Below the pieces are notes generated by a model. The model did no database searches and was not told the DNA's origin. It saw nothing but the letters and a program-made list of their open reading frames with translations. Made by a program: the position numbers and the translations under genes. 64,000 nucleotides of DNA from Vogesella mureinivorans (GTDB lineage Bacteria > Pseudomonadota > Gammaproteobacteria > Burkholderiales > Chromobacteriaceae): contig NZ_VMTV02000346.1 of the NCBI RefSeq assembly GCF_007644035.1, positions 1 to 64,000 on the forward strand. Reading direction: 5' to 3'. Shown here in pieces: positions 1-8,144 of this stretch (position 1 is its first letter; each line of letters starts with the position of its first letter).

Positions 1-74
1 GCTCCCCGAGCAGGGCTCGAACCTGCGACCTGCGGATTAACAGTCCGTCGCTCTACCGACTGAGCTATCAGGGA
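1..74 (-). tRNA. tRNA-Asn (anticodon GTT), 3' CCA cut by window edge
   Basis: Read on the minus strand the sequence folds as a complete cloverleaf. The acceptor stem TCCCTGA pairs with TCGGGGA, the D-arm carries AGCTCAGTCGGTAGAGC, the anticodon loop is CTGTTAATC with anticodon GTT, and the T-arm contains GGTTCGAGCCC. It closely resembles bacterial tRNA-Asn. The discriminator G is at position 2 and the first C of the CCA end is at position 1, so the gene probably encodes its CCA, but the last two bases lie outside the window. Confidence 0.95.
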
Positions 75-117
75 ATTGCCTTAGAGAGGTGCGCATTGTA
101 GGCAGCGCCTGCCTTTT

Positions 118-154
118 CGTCAAGCCTGAATCGATAAACTTTTCAGGCCTGACG
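118..154 (-). terminator. hairpin just after rne stop codon
   Basis: A 12-base-pair stem with one mismatch joins 118-130 and 142-154 around an 11-base loop, starting 14 bases beyond the rne stop. There is no T-run after the stem on the coding strand, so it is not a canonical intrinsic terminator. It may stabilise the rne 3' end or act with Rho. Confidence 0.35.
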
Positions 155-167
155 AAGGAACAATGAC

Positions 168-3143
168 TTAGCTGTCGTCACGTGCAGTTTGTACCTGCAC
201 CAGCGCCAGCGGGGCCACATCAGCCACTTCACGCACCACCTCGCGGCGGCGCTTGCCTTTCACTTCCACCGGGGCAGCTTCCACTACCGGCAGCTCGGAT
301 GCAGGGCGCGTGGTCACCAGTACCAAACCACCCAGATCGGCCACTGGCTCGGCGGCTGCTACCGCTACCGGCTCGGCAACCACAGCAGGCTCAGGCACCG
401 CGACAGCTTCGACCACAGCTTGTACTACAGGCTGCTCGTCAGCCACGGCAACGGCCAGCGCTTCTTCAAGCTGCGCAGGGGCTTCGACGACGGCTTCAAT
501 AGCGGTTTCCACCACGCTAACCGGCTCGGCCGCTGCCGCTTCCGCTTGTGGCTGTACCGGCTGTTCAGCCGCCTCGACCACAACATCTACAGCCACAGGC
601 TCTGCCACCAGCGCCACAGGCTCGGCAGCCTCGACCGCCTCCGCCACAACAGCTGCAGTCTCAACGGCCACAGGTGCCGCTTCTGCTACCGGCAGCAGCG
701 CAGGGGCGGCTGCTTGCTCGGCCACGTCGGCTGCAGTGTCTGTCGCAGTGTCTGCCACGGCATCTGCTACAACTTCGCCCTGCTCTGCCACAACAGCATC
801 ATCGCGGCGATCGCGGCGGGAGCGACGACGACGGCGCTCGCGCGGCTCGGCGCTAGCGGCATCTGCAGCAGCAACCACCGCAGCATCCGCCACGGCTTCG
901 ACAGCATCTTCCTGCACCGGCACAACCACAGCAGCCTGCTGCTCTTCTGCCAGCTGAGGCGCCTGCACCAGCTCTTTCGCTTCACGGCCGGCGTCGCGGT
1001 TGCGCTCGCGGCGGCGCTCGTTACGCGGAGCGGTTTCGCGCTCTTTCGGCGCGGCATCACCCAGCTCGGCACGCTGCACGTTGTCACGCGGCTCGCGTGG
1101 CTCACGCGGTTCGCGTTCGCGGCGCGGTGCGCGTTCCTGGCGTGGCTGCTGCTCGCTGCGCGGCTCGCGCTCTTCACGCTGCGGCATATCAGCAGCTTGC
1201 GGGCGGCGACGCTGCTCGTCTGCCTGGCGTGGCTGGCGCTCTTCGCGCGGCTCGCGGTTGGCACGATTTTCATCGCGGTTGCCACGGCCGTCTTCACGGT
1301 CACGGCGCGCGCCCGGGCGGCGCTCGTTACGCTGGCGCGGGTTACGCGTTTCGCGTTGCGGCTTTTTCACCTCGGCAACCGGGGCTGGCGCGGCGGCGGC
1401 CGGCTCTTCGCCCAGCAGGCCCTTGAACCAGCCAACGATCTTGGCGATCAGGCCTGGCTCCTCACGACGGGCAGCCACAGGCGCAGCAACCGGTGCTACC
1501 GGTGCAGCAGCCGGCACCGGGTCAGCTGCCATCGGGGCAGGCTGGGCCGGGGTAATGCCTTTTACTGCCGCTTCCTGGCGCTCTACTTTCGGCTTTTCCT
1601 GGCCAAACGGGTGAGCTGCGTCTTCTTCCGGCAGCTCGACACGGCGATAGCTTGGTGCCTCGCTGACTTCGGCCAGATCGTCGTGACGTACGCGCACGAT
1701 CTTGTAGTGCGGGGTTTCCAGGTGCAGGTTCGGGATCAGCACCACAGCCACATCGAGACGGGCTTCGATGGAGTAGATCTCGGCACGCTTTTCGTTCAAC
1801 AGGAAGGTAGCGACATCCACCGGCACCTGTGCGTGTACCGCACCGGTGTTTTCCTTCATGGCTTCTTCCTGGATGATGCGCAGGATGTGCAGGGCGGAGG
1901 ATTCGATACCGCGGATAAAGCCGATACCGTGGCAACGCGGGCATGGCACGTGGCTGGTTTCGCCCAGGCTAGGCTGCAGGCGCTGACGCGATAGCTCTAG
2001 CAGGCCGAAACGCGACAGCTTGCCCATTTGTACGCGGGCACGGTCGTGCTTCAGCACCTCGCGCAGGCGGTTTTCCACGTCGCGCTGGTTTTTCTGGCTT
2101 TCCATGTCGATGAAATCGATCACGATCAGGCCACCCAGGTCGCGCAGGCGCAGCTGGCGGGCGATTTCTTCGGCGGCTTCCAGGTTGGTGCGGAAGGCCG
2201 TGTCTTCGATATCGGAACCCTTGGTGGCACGTGCCGAGTTCACGTCTACCGACACCAGTGCTTCGGTGTGGTCAATGACGATGGCACCGCCGGACGGCAG
2301 GGTAACCGCACGCGAGAAGGCGGTTTCGATCTGGTGTTCGATCTGGAAGCGGGAGAACAGCGGCACCGGGTCTTTGTAGAGCTTCACGCGGCCAACGTTG
2401 TTGGGCATCACGTGGCTCATGAACTGGCGGGCTTGTTCGTAGATTTCTTCGGTGTCGATCAGGATCTCGCCGATGTCAGGCTGGTAGTAGTCGCGAATGG
2501 CGCGAATCACCAGGCTGCCTTCCTGCAGAATCAGGAACGGCGCAGACTGCGCACCGGCAGCGCCGTCGACGGCACGCCACAGTTGCAGCAGGTAGTTCAG
2601 ATCCCATTGCAGCTCTTCCAGGCTGCGGCCGATACCGGCGGTACGGGCGATCAGGCTCATGCCGTTTGGCACTTCCAGCTGCGACAGCAGGTCTTTCAGC
2701 TCCTGGCGCTCTTCGCCCTCGATGCGGCGCGACACGCCACCACCACGCGGGTTGTTCGGCATCAGCACCACGTAGCGGCCAGCCAGGCTAACGTAGGTGG
2801 TGAGGGCGGCGCCCTTGTTGCCACGCTCGTCTTTTTCTACCTGTACGACCACTTCCATGCCTTCGCGCAGCACATCCTGGATGCGCGGGCGGCCGCCGTC
2901 GTAGTTCTGGAAATAGCTACGGGAAACTTCTTTGAAAGGAAGGAAACCGTGGCGTTCGGTGCCGTAATCGACAAAACAAGCTTCCAGGGAAGGCTCGATG
3001 CGGGTGATCGTGCCCTTGTAGATGTTCCCTTTGCGCTGTTCTTTACCAACGGTTTCGATGTCGAGGTCAATCAGCTTTTGACCATCAACAATGGCGACGC
3101 GCAGTTCTTCTGCCTGCGTCGCATTGAAAAGCATGCGTTTCAT
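168..3143 (-). CDS. rne: ribonuclease E
   Basis: Endoribonuclease that starts decay of most mRNAs and processes rRNA and tRNA precursors; it is also the scaffold of the RNA degradosome at the inner membrane. The start was placed at MKRMLFNATQAEE, the conserved RNase E N-terminus, not 15 codons upstream, giving 991 residues. Visible parts are the S1 RNA-binding domain (about residues 40-120), the DNase-I-like catalytic region with the metal-binding aspartates D300 and D343, and the zinc-link CPRC at 401-404, all matching E. coli positions within a few residues. From about residue 500 the protein is an unstructured scaffold: an Arg/Glu-rich RNA-binding stretch, then roughly 250 residues made almost only of Ala, Val, Glu and Pro. 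Divergent from rluC, as is usual in proteobacteria. Confidence 0.97.
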   Translation of the reverse strand: MKRMLFNATQAEELRVAIVDGQKLIDLDIETVGKEQRKGNIYKGTITRIEPSLEACFVDYGTERHGFLPFKEVSRSYFQNYDGGRPRIQDVLREGMEVVVQVEKDERGNKGAALTTYVSLAGRYVVLMPNNPRGGGVSRRIEGEERQELKDLLSQLEVPNGMSLIARTAGIGRSLEELQWDLNYLLQLWRAVDGAAGAQSAPFLILQEGSLVIRAIRDYYQPDIGEILIDTEEIYEQARQFMSHVMPNNVGRVKLYKDPVPLFSRFQIEHQIETAFSRAVTLPSGGAIVIDHTEALVSVDVNSARATKGSDIEDTAFRTNLEAAEEIARQLRLRDLGGLIVIDFIDMESQKNQRDVENRLREVLKHDRARVQMGKLSRFGLLELSRQRLQPSLGETSHVPCPRCHGIGFIRGIESSALHILRIIQEEAMKENTGAVHAQVPVDVATFLLNEKRAEIYSIEARLDVAVVLIPNLHLETPHYKIVRVRHDDLAEVSEAPSYRRVELPEEDAAHPFGQEKPKVERQEAAVKGITPAQPAPMAADPVPAAAPVAPVAAPVAARREEPGLIAKIVGWFKGLLGEEPAAAAPAPVAEVKKPQRETRNPRQRNERRPGARRDREDGRGNRDENRANREPREERQPRQADEQRRRPQAADMPQREEREPRSEQQPRQERAPRREREPREPREPRDNVQRAELGDAAPKERETAPRNERRRERNRDAGREAKELVQAPQLAEEQQAAVVVPVQEDAVEAVADAAVVAAADAASAEPRERRRRRSRRDRRDDAVVAEQGEVVADAVADTATDTAADVAEQAAAPALLPVAEAAPVAVETAAVVAEAVEAAEPVALVAEPVAVDVVVEAAEQPVQPQAEAAAAEPVSVVETAIEAVVEAPAQLEEALAVAVADEQPVVQAVVEAVAVPEPAVVAEPVAVAAAEPVADLGGLVLVTTRPASELPVVEAAPVEVKGKRRREVVREVADVAPLALVQVQTARDDS

Positions 3144-3658
3144 GTAATAACAATCCCTACGCGTGCACTCACGGAAGGGGTACAGCAAGTATTTGACGGC
3201 CCAGTGATTGAGATGGGCGCATGCCGAAAGAAGTGTTCAGTAAAGAGCGAAATGACTGCGATGGCTAAGCCGACTTCCTGTTTTTATTTCACGTGGCCCC
3301 GGTAGTGCAAACTGCGCACTTGCGATGGTTCTGTCCCGTCCAGCACCTGGCCGGGAAAAAAGAGGCGTGCGGGCCACGCCGGGTCAAATTTTGCTGCGAA
3401 CCCCGGAACGGGCTTGATCGTTCCGGAATGGAAACTGGCGTGAGTGCGTCATGCATGTAAATGCATTAACATCGCTACTTTTGGGTGAGCGAGATAACCT
3501 TGGCTGCGACCGGGAAACCGGCATCAGGTCAGGCGCTTAGCCTGCCGGCCGGTTGATGTTGCGCAGCAGCGCCGCAATCGATAACTCTGCGACCCTAAAC
3601 CGGTGTGCTTTCTGCCGCTGCAATTTCTGCGCGACAAAGCCCACGAAGTATAAGCAAT
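3144..3658. promoter_or_regulatory. rne/rluC divergent intergenic region with two hairpins
   Basis: About 515 bases separate the two divergent starts. Two perfect hairpins are visible: GGCGTG/CACGCC at 3364-3380 (5-base loop) and CCGGAACG/CGTTCCGG at 3403-3426 (8-base loop). They lie 220-285 bases upstream of the rne start, where a long rne leader would be. In E. coli the long rne 5' UTR lets RNase E repress its own mRNA through leader hairpins; a similar role here is inference. No convincing -35/-10 pair was identified for either gene. Confidence 0.45.
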
Positions 3659-4603
3659 ATGACTGATATTCGCAAAGATTCCGTGACACTTCACAAGGTA
3701 GACGAAAATGGCGCCGATCAGCGCCTGGATAACTACCTGGTGCGCCTGCTCAAAGGCGTACCGAAAAGCCATATCTACCGCATCATCCGCTCGGGCGAGG
3801 TGCGCGTAAACAAAGGCCGCGCCGACGCCCAGCACCGCCTGAACATGGGCGACGAGCTGCGCATTCCGCCTATCCGCATTGCCGAAAAACCTGCCTCTGC
3901 CACCAGCCACATTCCGCAGCACGAGTTCCCCATCGTGTACGAAGACGAGGCGCTGCTGGTGATCAACAAGCCGGCCGGCGTGGCCGTGCACGGCGGTAGC
4001 GGTGTGTCGTTTGGCGTGATCGAACAGCTGCGCCGCGCCCGCCCGGACGCACGCTATCTAGAGCTGGTGCACCGCCTGGACCGCGAAACCTCCGGCCTGC
4101 TGATGATCGCCAAAAAGCGCTCGGCGCTGGTGAAGCTGCACGAGATGATTCGCAACGACGTACCGCAAAAACGCTACTTTGCACTGGGCCTGGGCCAGTG
4201 GCCGGGCAATGTACGCCACGTCAAGCTGCCGCTGCACCGCTTTCATACCCCTAGCGGCGAGCGCATGGTACGCGTAGACGAAGACCAGGGCATTTACGCA
4301 CACACCATCTTCACCGTGCAGCAACGCTACGCCGACCTGACGCTGGTAGAAGCCCTGCTGCGTACCGGCCGCACGCACCAGATTCGCGTGCACATGCAGG
4401 CCAATGGCTGCGCCATCGCCGGTGACGAAAAGTACGGTGACTTTGCCGCCAACCGCGAGCTGCAGCGCCGTGGATTAAAGCGCATGTTCCTGCATGCGGC
4501 CAACCTGAGCCTGCCCCACCCGCTAACCGGCGAGCCACTGCAGCTGCACGCGCCGCTGCCAAAAGAGCTCAGCCGTTTCCTGGACACCCTCGATAAAATT
4601 TGA
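3659..4603 (+). CDS. rluC: 23S rRNA pseudouridine synthase RluC
   Basis: Converts uridines 955, 2504 and 2580 (E. coli numbering) of 23S rRNA to pseudouridine. The ATG at 3659 begins MTDIRKDSVTLHKVD, aligned with the family N-terminus; a GTG at 3605 would add 18 uncharacteristic residues. The 314-residue protein has an N-terminal S4 RNA-binding domain (about 20-80, with KGVPKSHIYRIIRSGEVRVN) and the RluA-family catalytic domain with the signature HRLDRETSGLL, whose D141 is the catalytic aspartate. GRTHQIRVH near residue 240 is also family-typical. Downstream HAD phosphatase begins five bases after the stop, so the two are probably co-transcribed. Confidence 0.96.
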   Translation: MTDIRKDSVTLHKVDENGADQRLDNYLVRLLKGVPKSHIYRIIRSGEVRVNKGRADAQHRLNMGDELRIPPIRIAEKPASATSHIPQHEFPIVYEDEALLVINKPAGVAVHGGSGVSFGVIEQLRRARPDARYLELVHRLDRETSGLLMIAKKRSALVKLHEMIRNDVPQKRYFALGLGQWPGNVRHVKLPLHRFHTPSGERMVRVDEDQGIYAHTIFTVQQRYADLTLVEALLRTGRTHQIRVHMQANGCAIAGDEKYGDFAANRELQRRGLKRMFLHAANLSLPHPLTGEPLQLHAPLPKELSRFLDTLDKI

Positions 4604-4608
4604 CCACC

Positions 4609-5265
4609 ATGCGACACGCCTACGACCTGATCGTCTTTGACTGGGACGGCACCCTGATGGACTCCACCGCGCATATCGTGCGCAGCATCCAGCGCGCCTG
4701 CGTGCAGCTGGGCCTGCCCGAACCCAGCCGCGAGGCCGCCAGCCACGTGATCGGCCTGGGGCTGATCGACGCCATGCGCCACATCTACCCCCAGCTGCCA
4801 GCAGCTACCCACCAGGCCATGGCCGACGCTTACCGCCACCAGTATGTGCATCAGGAAGAAACCGTGGAGCTGTTCGATGGCGTACAGGAAGGGTTGGCCG
4901 CACTGGAGGACGCCGGCTACCTGCTGGCCGTGGCCACCGGCAAGAGCCGCAGCGGGCTGAACCACGCCCTGGCCAGTACCGGCCTGCAAACGCGCTTTGT
5001 CACCACCCGCACAGTGGACGAATGCCACAGCAAGCCGCACCCGGACATGCTGCTGCAGATCTGCGAACAAACCGGCATGCAGCCCGCCCGCACGCTGATG
5101 GTAGGCGACACCAGCCACGACCTGCTGATGGCGCGCCACGCCGGCACACACAGTGCAGGCGTGAGCTACGGCGCCCACCCGCTGGACGTGCTGCAGGATT
5201 GCGGCCCGCAGGCCATCTTCCACCGTTACACCGAGCTGCAACAATGGCTGATGCACGGCAACTGA
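4609..5265 (+). CDS. HAD-family phosphatase, phosphoglycolate phosphatase-like
   Basis: Haloacid dehalogenase superfamily hydrolase of subfamily IA, 218 residues. Motif I is DWDGTLMDS (nucleophile D11, acid/base D13). Motif II is the threonine of VATGKS, motif III the lysine in SKPHPDML, and motif IV is GDTSHDLLMA, so all catalytic positions are present. An alpha-helical cap lies between motifs I and II. Sequence and context (directly after rluC, before a Rieske protein and sppA) match the 'HAD-IA hydrolase' found beside rluC in many betaproteobacteria. The true substrate is not shown; phosphoglycolate or another small phosphate ester is likely. ATG at 4609 was chosen because it gives the shortest lead to motif I. 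Confidence 0.9.
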   Translation: MRHAYDLIVFDWDGTLMDSTAHIVRSIQRACVQLGLPEPSREAASHVIGLGLIDAMRHIYPQLPAATHQAMADAYRHQYVHQEETVELFDGVQEGLAALEDAGYLLAVATGKSRSGLNHALASTGLQTRFVTTRTVDECHSKPHPDMLLQICEQTGMQPARTLMVGDTSHDLLMARHAGTHSAGVSYGAHPLDVLQDCGPQAIFHRYTELQQWLMHGN

Positions 5266-5600
5266 TCGCCGCCAGCAGCGAGCTGGCAGATGGCGGCAAA
5301 GGCGTACGCTTTACCGTGCCATGGCAGGGCGAGCAGGCCGCCGCCTTTGCCGTACGCCACCAGGGCGTGGTGCACGCCTACCTGAACCGCTGCCGCCACG
5401 TACCCACCGAGCTGGACTGGCAGGACGGCCGCTTTTACGACAGCAGCGGCCTGTACCTGATCTGCAGCCTGCACGGCGCACTCTACCGGCCAGACAGCGG
5501 CCTGTGTGTAGCCGGCCCCTGCCACGGGCGCAGCCTGCAGAAGCTGCACACGGCAGAATGCGACGGGCATGTATACTATCTGCCTGACTCAGCCCCCTAG
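5244..5600 (+). CDS. small Rieske [2Fe-2S] ferredoxin-like protein
   Basis: 118-residue soluble protein made almost only of a Rieske fold. The two cluster-binding loops are visible as CRH (in LNRCRHVP) and CSLH (in LICSLHGALY), giving the C-x-H ... C-x2-H pattern that binds a [2Fe-2S] cluster. It overlaps the upstream phosphatase gene by 22 bases and is followed 14 bases later by sppA, so it sits in the same operon. No membrane anchor is present, so it is not a bc1-type Rieske subunit; it looks like the nitrite-reductase small-subunit/ferredoxin group. The electron-transfer partner is unknown. Confidence 0.85.
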   Translation: MADARQLIAASSELADGGKGVRFTVPWQGEQAAAFAVRHQGVVHAYLNRCRHVPTELDWQDGRFYDSSGLYLICSLHGALYRPDSGLCVAGPCHGRSLQKLHTAECDGHVYYLPDSAP

Positions 5601-5614
5601 AACAAAGGAATAGC

Positions 5615-6556
5615 GTGGAACAAGACCGCACCTGGGAACGCCAGCTGATCGAAAAACTGGCTACCGCCTCCCTGACCGAACAACGCCGCGCCCGGCGCTG
5701 GAAAATCTTTTTCCGCCTGGCCTGGCTGGCTGTGCTGGCAGGCTTTGTCTGGCTGATGTACAGCGACATGGAAAGCCGCAACAACAGCAAAGCCATGGGC
5801 CTGCCCCACACCGCCGTGGTAACACTGGATGGCACCATCGACAGCGAAAGCAATGTCACCGCCAAGATGCTGGATGGCATGCTGGCCGCCTATGAAGACC
5901 AAAACACCCGCGGCATCATTATCCGCGCCAACAGCCCAGGCGGCAGCCCTGCCCTGTCCGGCATGGCCAACGATGAAATCCTGCGCCTGAAAAAGCTGCA
6001 CCCCAAGATTCCGGTGTACATGGTGGTAGAAGAAGTGTGCGCGTCCGGCTGCTACTACATTGCCGCGGCTGCCGACCGCATCTATGTTGATAAGGCCAGC
6101 ATCGTTGGCTCCATCGGCGTGATTTCGGACGGCTTCGGTTTTGACAAGGCCATGGACAAGCTGGGTATCGAGCGCCGCCTGGCCACCGCTGGCAGCAACA
6201 AAGGCATGGGCGACCCGTTCTCGCCGGCCAACCCGCAACAGGAAGCGATCCGCCAGGCCATGCTGGACGAAATCCACGCCCAGTTCATTGCCGTGGTCAA
6301 GCAAGGCCGTGGCCAGCGCCTGAAAGACAACCCGGAGCTGTTTACCGGCCGCGTATGGCTGGGTAGCAGTGGCATACAGCTGGGCCTGGCCGACGGCCTG
6401 GGCTCGGTGGGCTCGGTAGCGCGCGATGTGATCAAGGCCGAAGAGCTGGTGGATTTCACCCCGGACGACGACCTGGCCAGCCGCGTGGCACGCCGCATCG
6501 GCGTATCGTTTAGCGGTGGCGTGCGCGCCATGCTGGGTGACACCCGGCTGCACTAA
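5615..6556 (+). CDS. sppA: signal peptide peptidase SppA-type S49 protease
   Basis: Membrane-anchored serine protease that degrades leftover signal peptides and other small membrane peptides. GTG start with AAAGGAA eight bases before. The 313-residue protein has a positively charged N-terminus, one membrane segment (about 31-50) and a single S49 domain, the short (36 kDa) SppA form. The Ser/Lys dyad known from Bacillus SppA is recognisable: S144 in VCASGCYYIA and K196 in AGSNKGMGD. IIIRANSPGGS supplies the conserved oxyanion glycines. It ends the rluC operon and is followed by a terminator-like inverted pair of the dispersed repeat. Confidence 0.93.
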   Translation: MEQDRTWERQLIEKLATASLTEQRRARRWKIFFRLAWLAVLAGFVWLMYSDMESRNNSKAMGLPHTAVVTLDGTIDSESNVTAKMLDGMLAAYEDQNTRGIIIRANSPGGSPALSGMANDEILRLKKLHPKIPVYMVVEEVCASGCYYIAAAADRIYVDKASIVGSIGVISDGFGFDKAMDKLGIERRLATAGSNKGMGDPFSPANPQQEAIRQAMLDEIHAQFIAVVKQGRGQRLKDNPELFTGRVWLGSSGIQLGLADGLGSVGSVARDVIKAEELVDFTPDDDLASRVARRIGVSFSGGVRAMLGDTRLH

Positions 6557-6581
6557 GCTGCCACCCCACAGAGCAACCCAC

Positions 6582-6610
6582 GTTGGCCGCACCTTGCGGC
6601 CAACCTTTTT
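6582..6610 (+). terminator. terminator built from an inverted pair of the dispersed 9-mer
   Basis: GTTGGCCGCA (6582-6591) and TGCGGCCAAC (6595-6604) form a perfect 10-base-pair stem with the loop CCT, followed by CTTTTT. It lies 26 bases beyond the sppA stop, so it looks like an intrinsic terminator. Both arms are copies of the dispersed word GCGGCCAAC, an arrangement typical of DNA uptake sequences in Neisseria and Haemophilus. Confidence 0.8.
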
Positions 6611-6624
6611 GCAGGAAGCGCACC

Positions 6625-7419
6625 ATGGCCCGACGCCGACGCGAGGAAGAAGAACACGAAAACCATGAACGCTGGCTGGTTTCCTACGCCGACTTCATTA
6701 CCCTGCTGTTCGCCTTTTTTGTGGTGATGTACGCCATTTCGCAAGTCAACGAGGGCAAGTACCGCGTGCTGTCCAGCGCCATGACCGATGCCTTCCGCAG
6801 CGGCAACCTGGCCATCCAGGTAACGCCGCCCAGCGGCGGGGCCAACACCATGATCGAGATCCCCGATACCAAGCCGATTGCCACCGCCATCAAGAGCGAG
6901 GCGCGCATGAAAGAGCGGCGCAAGCTGGAAACACTGTCCAGCGGCCTGGCCAAGAGCCTGGCGCCGCTGATACAAGGCGGCCAGCTGTCCATGCGGCAAG
7001 ACGAAGAAGGCGTGCATATCGAGATCAAGGACACCGCGCTGTTCCCTGCCGGCCAGGCCGCCCCCAATGGCACCTCGCCCGCCCTGCTGGCCGACGTAGC
7101 ACGCCAGCTAGCCACGGTAGACAACCAGGTGCAGGTAGAAGGCTTTACCGACAACACGCCCATCCGCAACGCGTTCTTTCCATCCAACTGGGAGCTGTCT
7201 GCCGCCCGCGCCGGCAGCATCGTGCGCCTGTTCATGGAAAACGGCATTGCGCCAGAGCGGCTGGTGGCAGTAGGCCGTGGTGAAACCAAACCCAGCGCCG
7301 ACAACGACAGCCCGGAAGGCCGCGCACAAAACCGCCGCGTCGCCATTACCATTATTTCCAATACCGCCAGCAGCCAGGGCAGCCTGCCTGGCGGCATTGC
7401 GGTGAAAATGCCGCAGTAA
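6625..7419 (+). CDS. motD: flagellar motor protein MotD (MotB/OmpA family)
   Basis: Peptidoglycan-anchored stator subunit of the flagellar motor, 264 residues. The start at 6625 gives the MotD-typical acidic/basic leader [17 protein letters not shown]. The single membrane helix follows (about 19-38), carrying D23 in [13 protein letters not shown], the proton-channel aspartate of the MotB family. The C-terminal OmpA domain holds GFTDNTPI and NWELSAARA for peptidoglycan binding. A MotC/MotA partner is normally adjacent; here sppA lies upstream and a nitroreductase downstream, so the partner must be elsewhere. MotD-type stators support swarming in Pseudomonas, and a similar role here is inference. 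Confidence 0.93.
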   Translation: MARRRREEEEHENHERWLVSYADFITLLFAFFVVMYAISQVNEGKYRVLSSAMTDAFRSGNLAIQVTPPSGGANTMIEIPDTKPIATAIKSEARMKERRKLETLSSGLAKSLAPLIQGGQLSMRQDEEGVHIEIKDTALFPAGQAAPNGTSPALLADVARQLATVDNQVQVEGFTDNTPIRNAFFPSNWELSAARAGSIVRLFMENGIAPERLVAVGRGETKPSADNDSPEGRAQNRRVAITIISNTASSQGSLPGGIAVKMPQ

Positions 7420-7456
7420 GCACCTGACAAGACCTATAGCACGGAGACCACACGCC

Positions 7457-8047
7457 ATGACCACGCATATCAGCCAATCTGCCCTGGAACAGCTATTCGG
7501 CAACGCACGCAGCCACAACGCCTGGCAAGACCGTGCCATCAGCGACAGCACCCTGCACCAGCTGTACGACCTGCTGAAAATGGCACCCACCAGCGCCAAC
7601 TGCAGCCCCGCGCGCTTTGTATTCGTGCAATCGGACGCCGCCAAAGCCAAGCTGAAACCCTGCCTGATGGAAGGCAATGTGGACAAAACCATGACCGCCC
7701 CGGTATGCGTAATCGTGGGCATGGACATGCAGTTTTACGACCAGCTGCCCAAGCTGTTCCCGCACGCCGACGCCCGCAGCTGGTTTGCCGGCAACGACGC
7801 CGCCATCCAGGCCACCGCTTTCCGCAACAGCAGCCTGCAAGGCGCCTACCTGATCATGGCCGCCCGCGCACTGGGGCTGGATTGCGGCCCGATGTCCGGC
7901 TTTGACGCCGCCGCCGTGGAAGCCGCCTTCTTCCCGCAGGGCAATGTAAAAGCCAACTTCCTGATCAACCTGGGCTATGGCGACGCCACCAAGGTGTACC
8001 CGCGCTCGCCACGCCTAGGCTTTGACGAAGCCTGCCAGATCGTCTAG
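7457..8047 (+). CDS. RutE-type nitroreductase (putative malonic semialdehyde reductase)
   Basis: FMN-dependent nitroreductase-fold protein of 196 residues. The segment [16 protein letters not shown] is the flavin-binding signature of the RutE/HadB group, and the length matches that group. In E. coli RutE reduces malonic semialdehyde to 3-hydroxypropionate at the end of uracil degradation. Here no other rut gene is nearby, so the physiological substrate is uncertain. The gene is followed by an intrinsic terminator and then pyrD, an unrelated pyrimidine gene; that adjacency may be chance. Promoter not identified; it lies 37 bases after motD and could be co-transcribed with it. Confidence 0.85.
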   Translation: MTTHISQSALEQLFGNARSHNAWQDRAISDSTLHQLYDLLKMAPTSANCSPARFVFVQSDAAKAKLKPCLMEGNVDKTMTAPVCVIVGMDMQFYDQLPKLFPHADARSWFAGNDAAIQATAFRNSSLQGAYLIMAARALGLDCGPMSGFDAAAVEAAFFPQGNVKANFLINLGYGDATKVYPRSPRLGFDEACQIV

Positions 8048-8100
8048 TGCTGCGCCGGCTGCGCCACAGCCCCGCGCACGGCACAGCCCCAAAACACCCC

Positions 8101-8128
8101 CGCCCGGTTATAATGCCGGGCGTTTTTT
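8101..8128 (+). terminator. terminator / possible pyrD leader hairpin
   Basis: CGCCCGG (8101-8107) pairs with CCGGGCG (8116-8122) and is followed by TTTTTT (8123-8128). The loop contains TATAAT (8109-8114), a perfect -10 box, but no -35 match is visible at the right distance. The T-run ends 16 bases before the pyrD ATG, so the hairpin could terminate the nitroreductase transcript or attenuate pyrD. Confidence 0.75.
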
Positions 8129-8144
8129 CGCCCACGGAGACCCT

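Noticed and set aside
118-154. Classical intrinsic terminator for rne
   Set aside because: Stem is good but there is no T-run after it on the coding strand; reported only as a hairpin.
189-3305. Long plus-strand open frames (601 and 425 codons) opposite rne
   Set aside because: They are Gly/His/Arg/Ala-rich mirror sequences of a GC-rich gene, with no recognisable domain, and rne on the other strand is unmistakable.
3605-3658. GTG start 18 codons upstream in rluC
   Set aside because: Extra residues are not family-like, and no ribosome-binding site is seen; ATG at 3659 matches the family.
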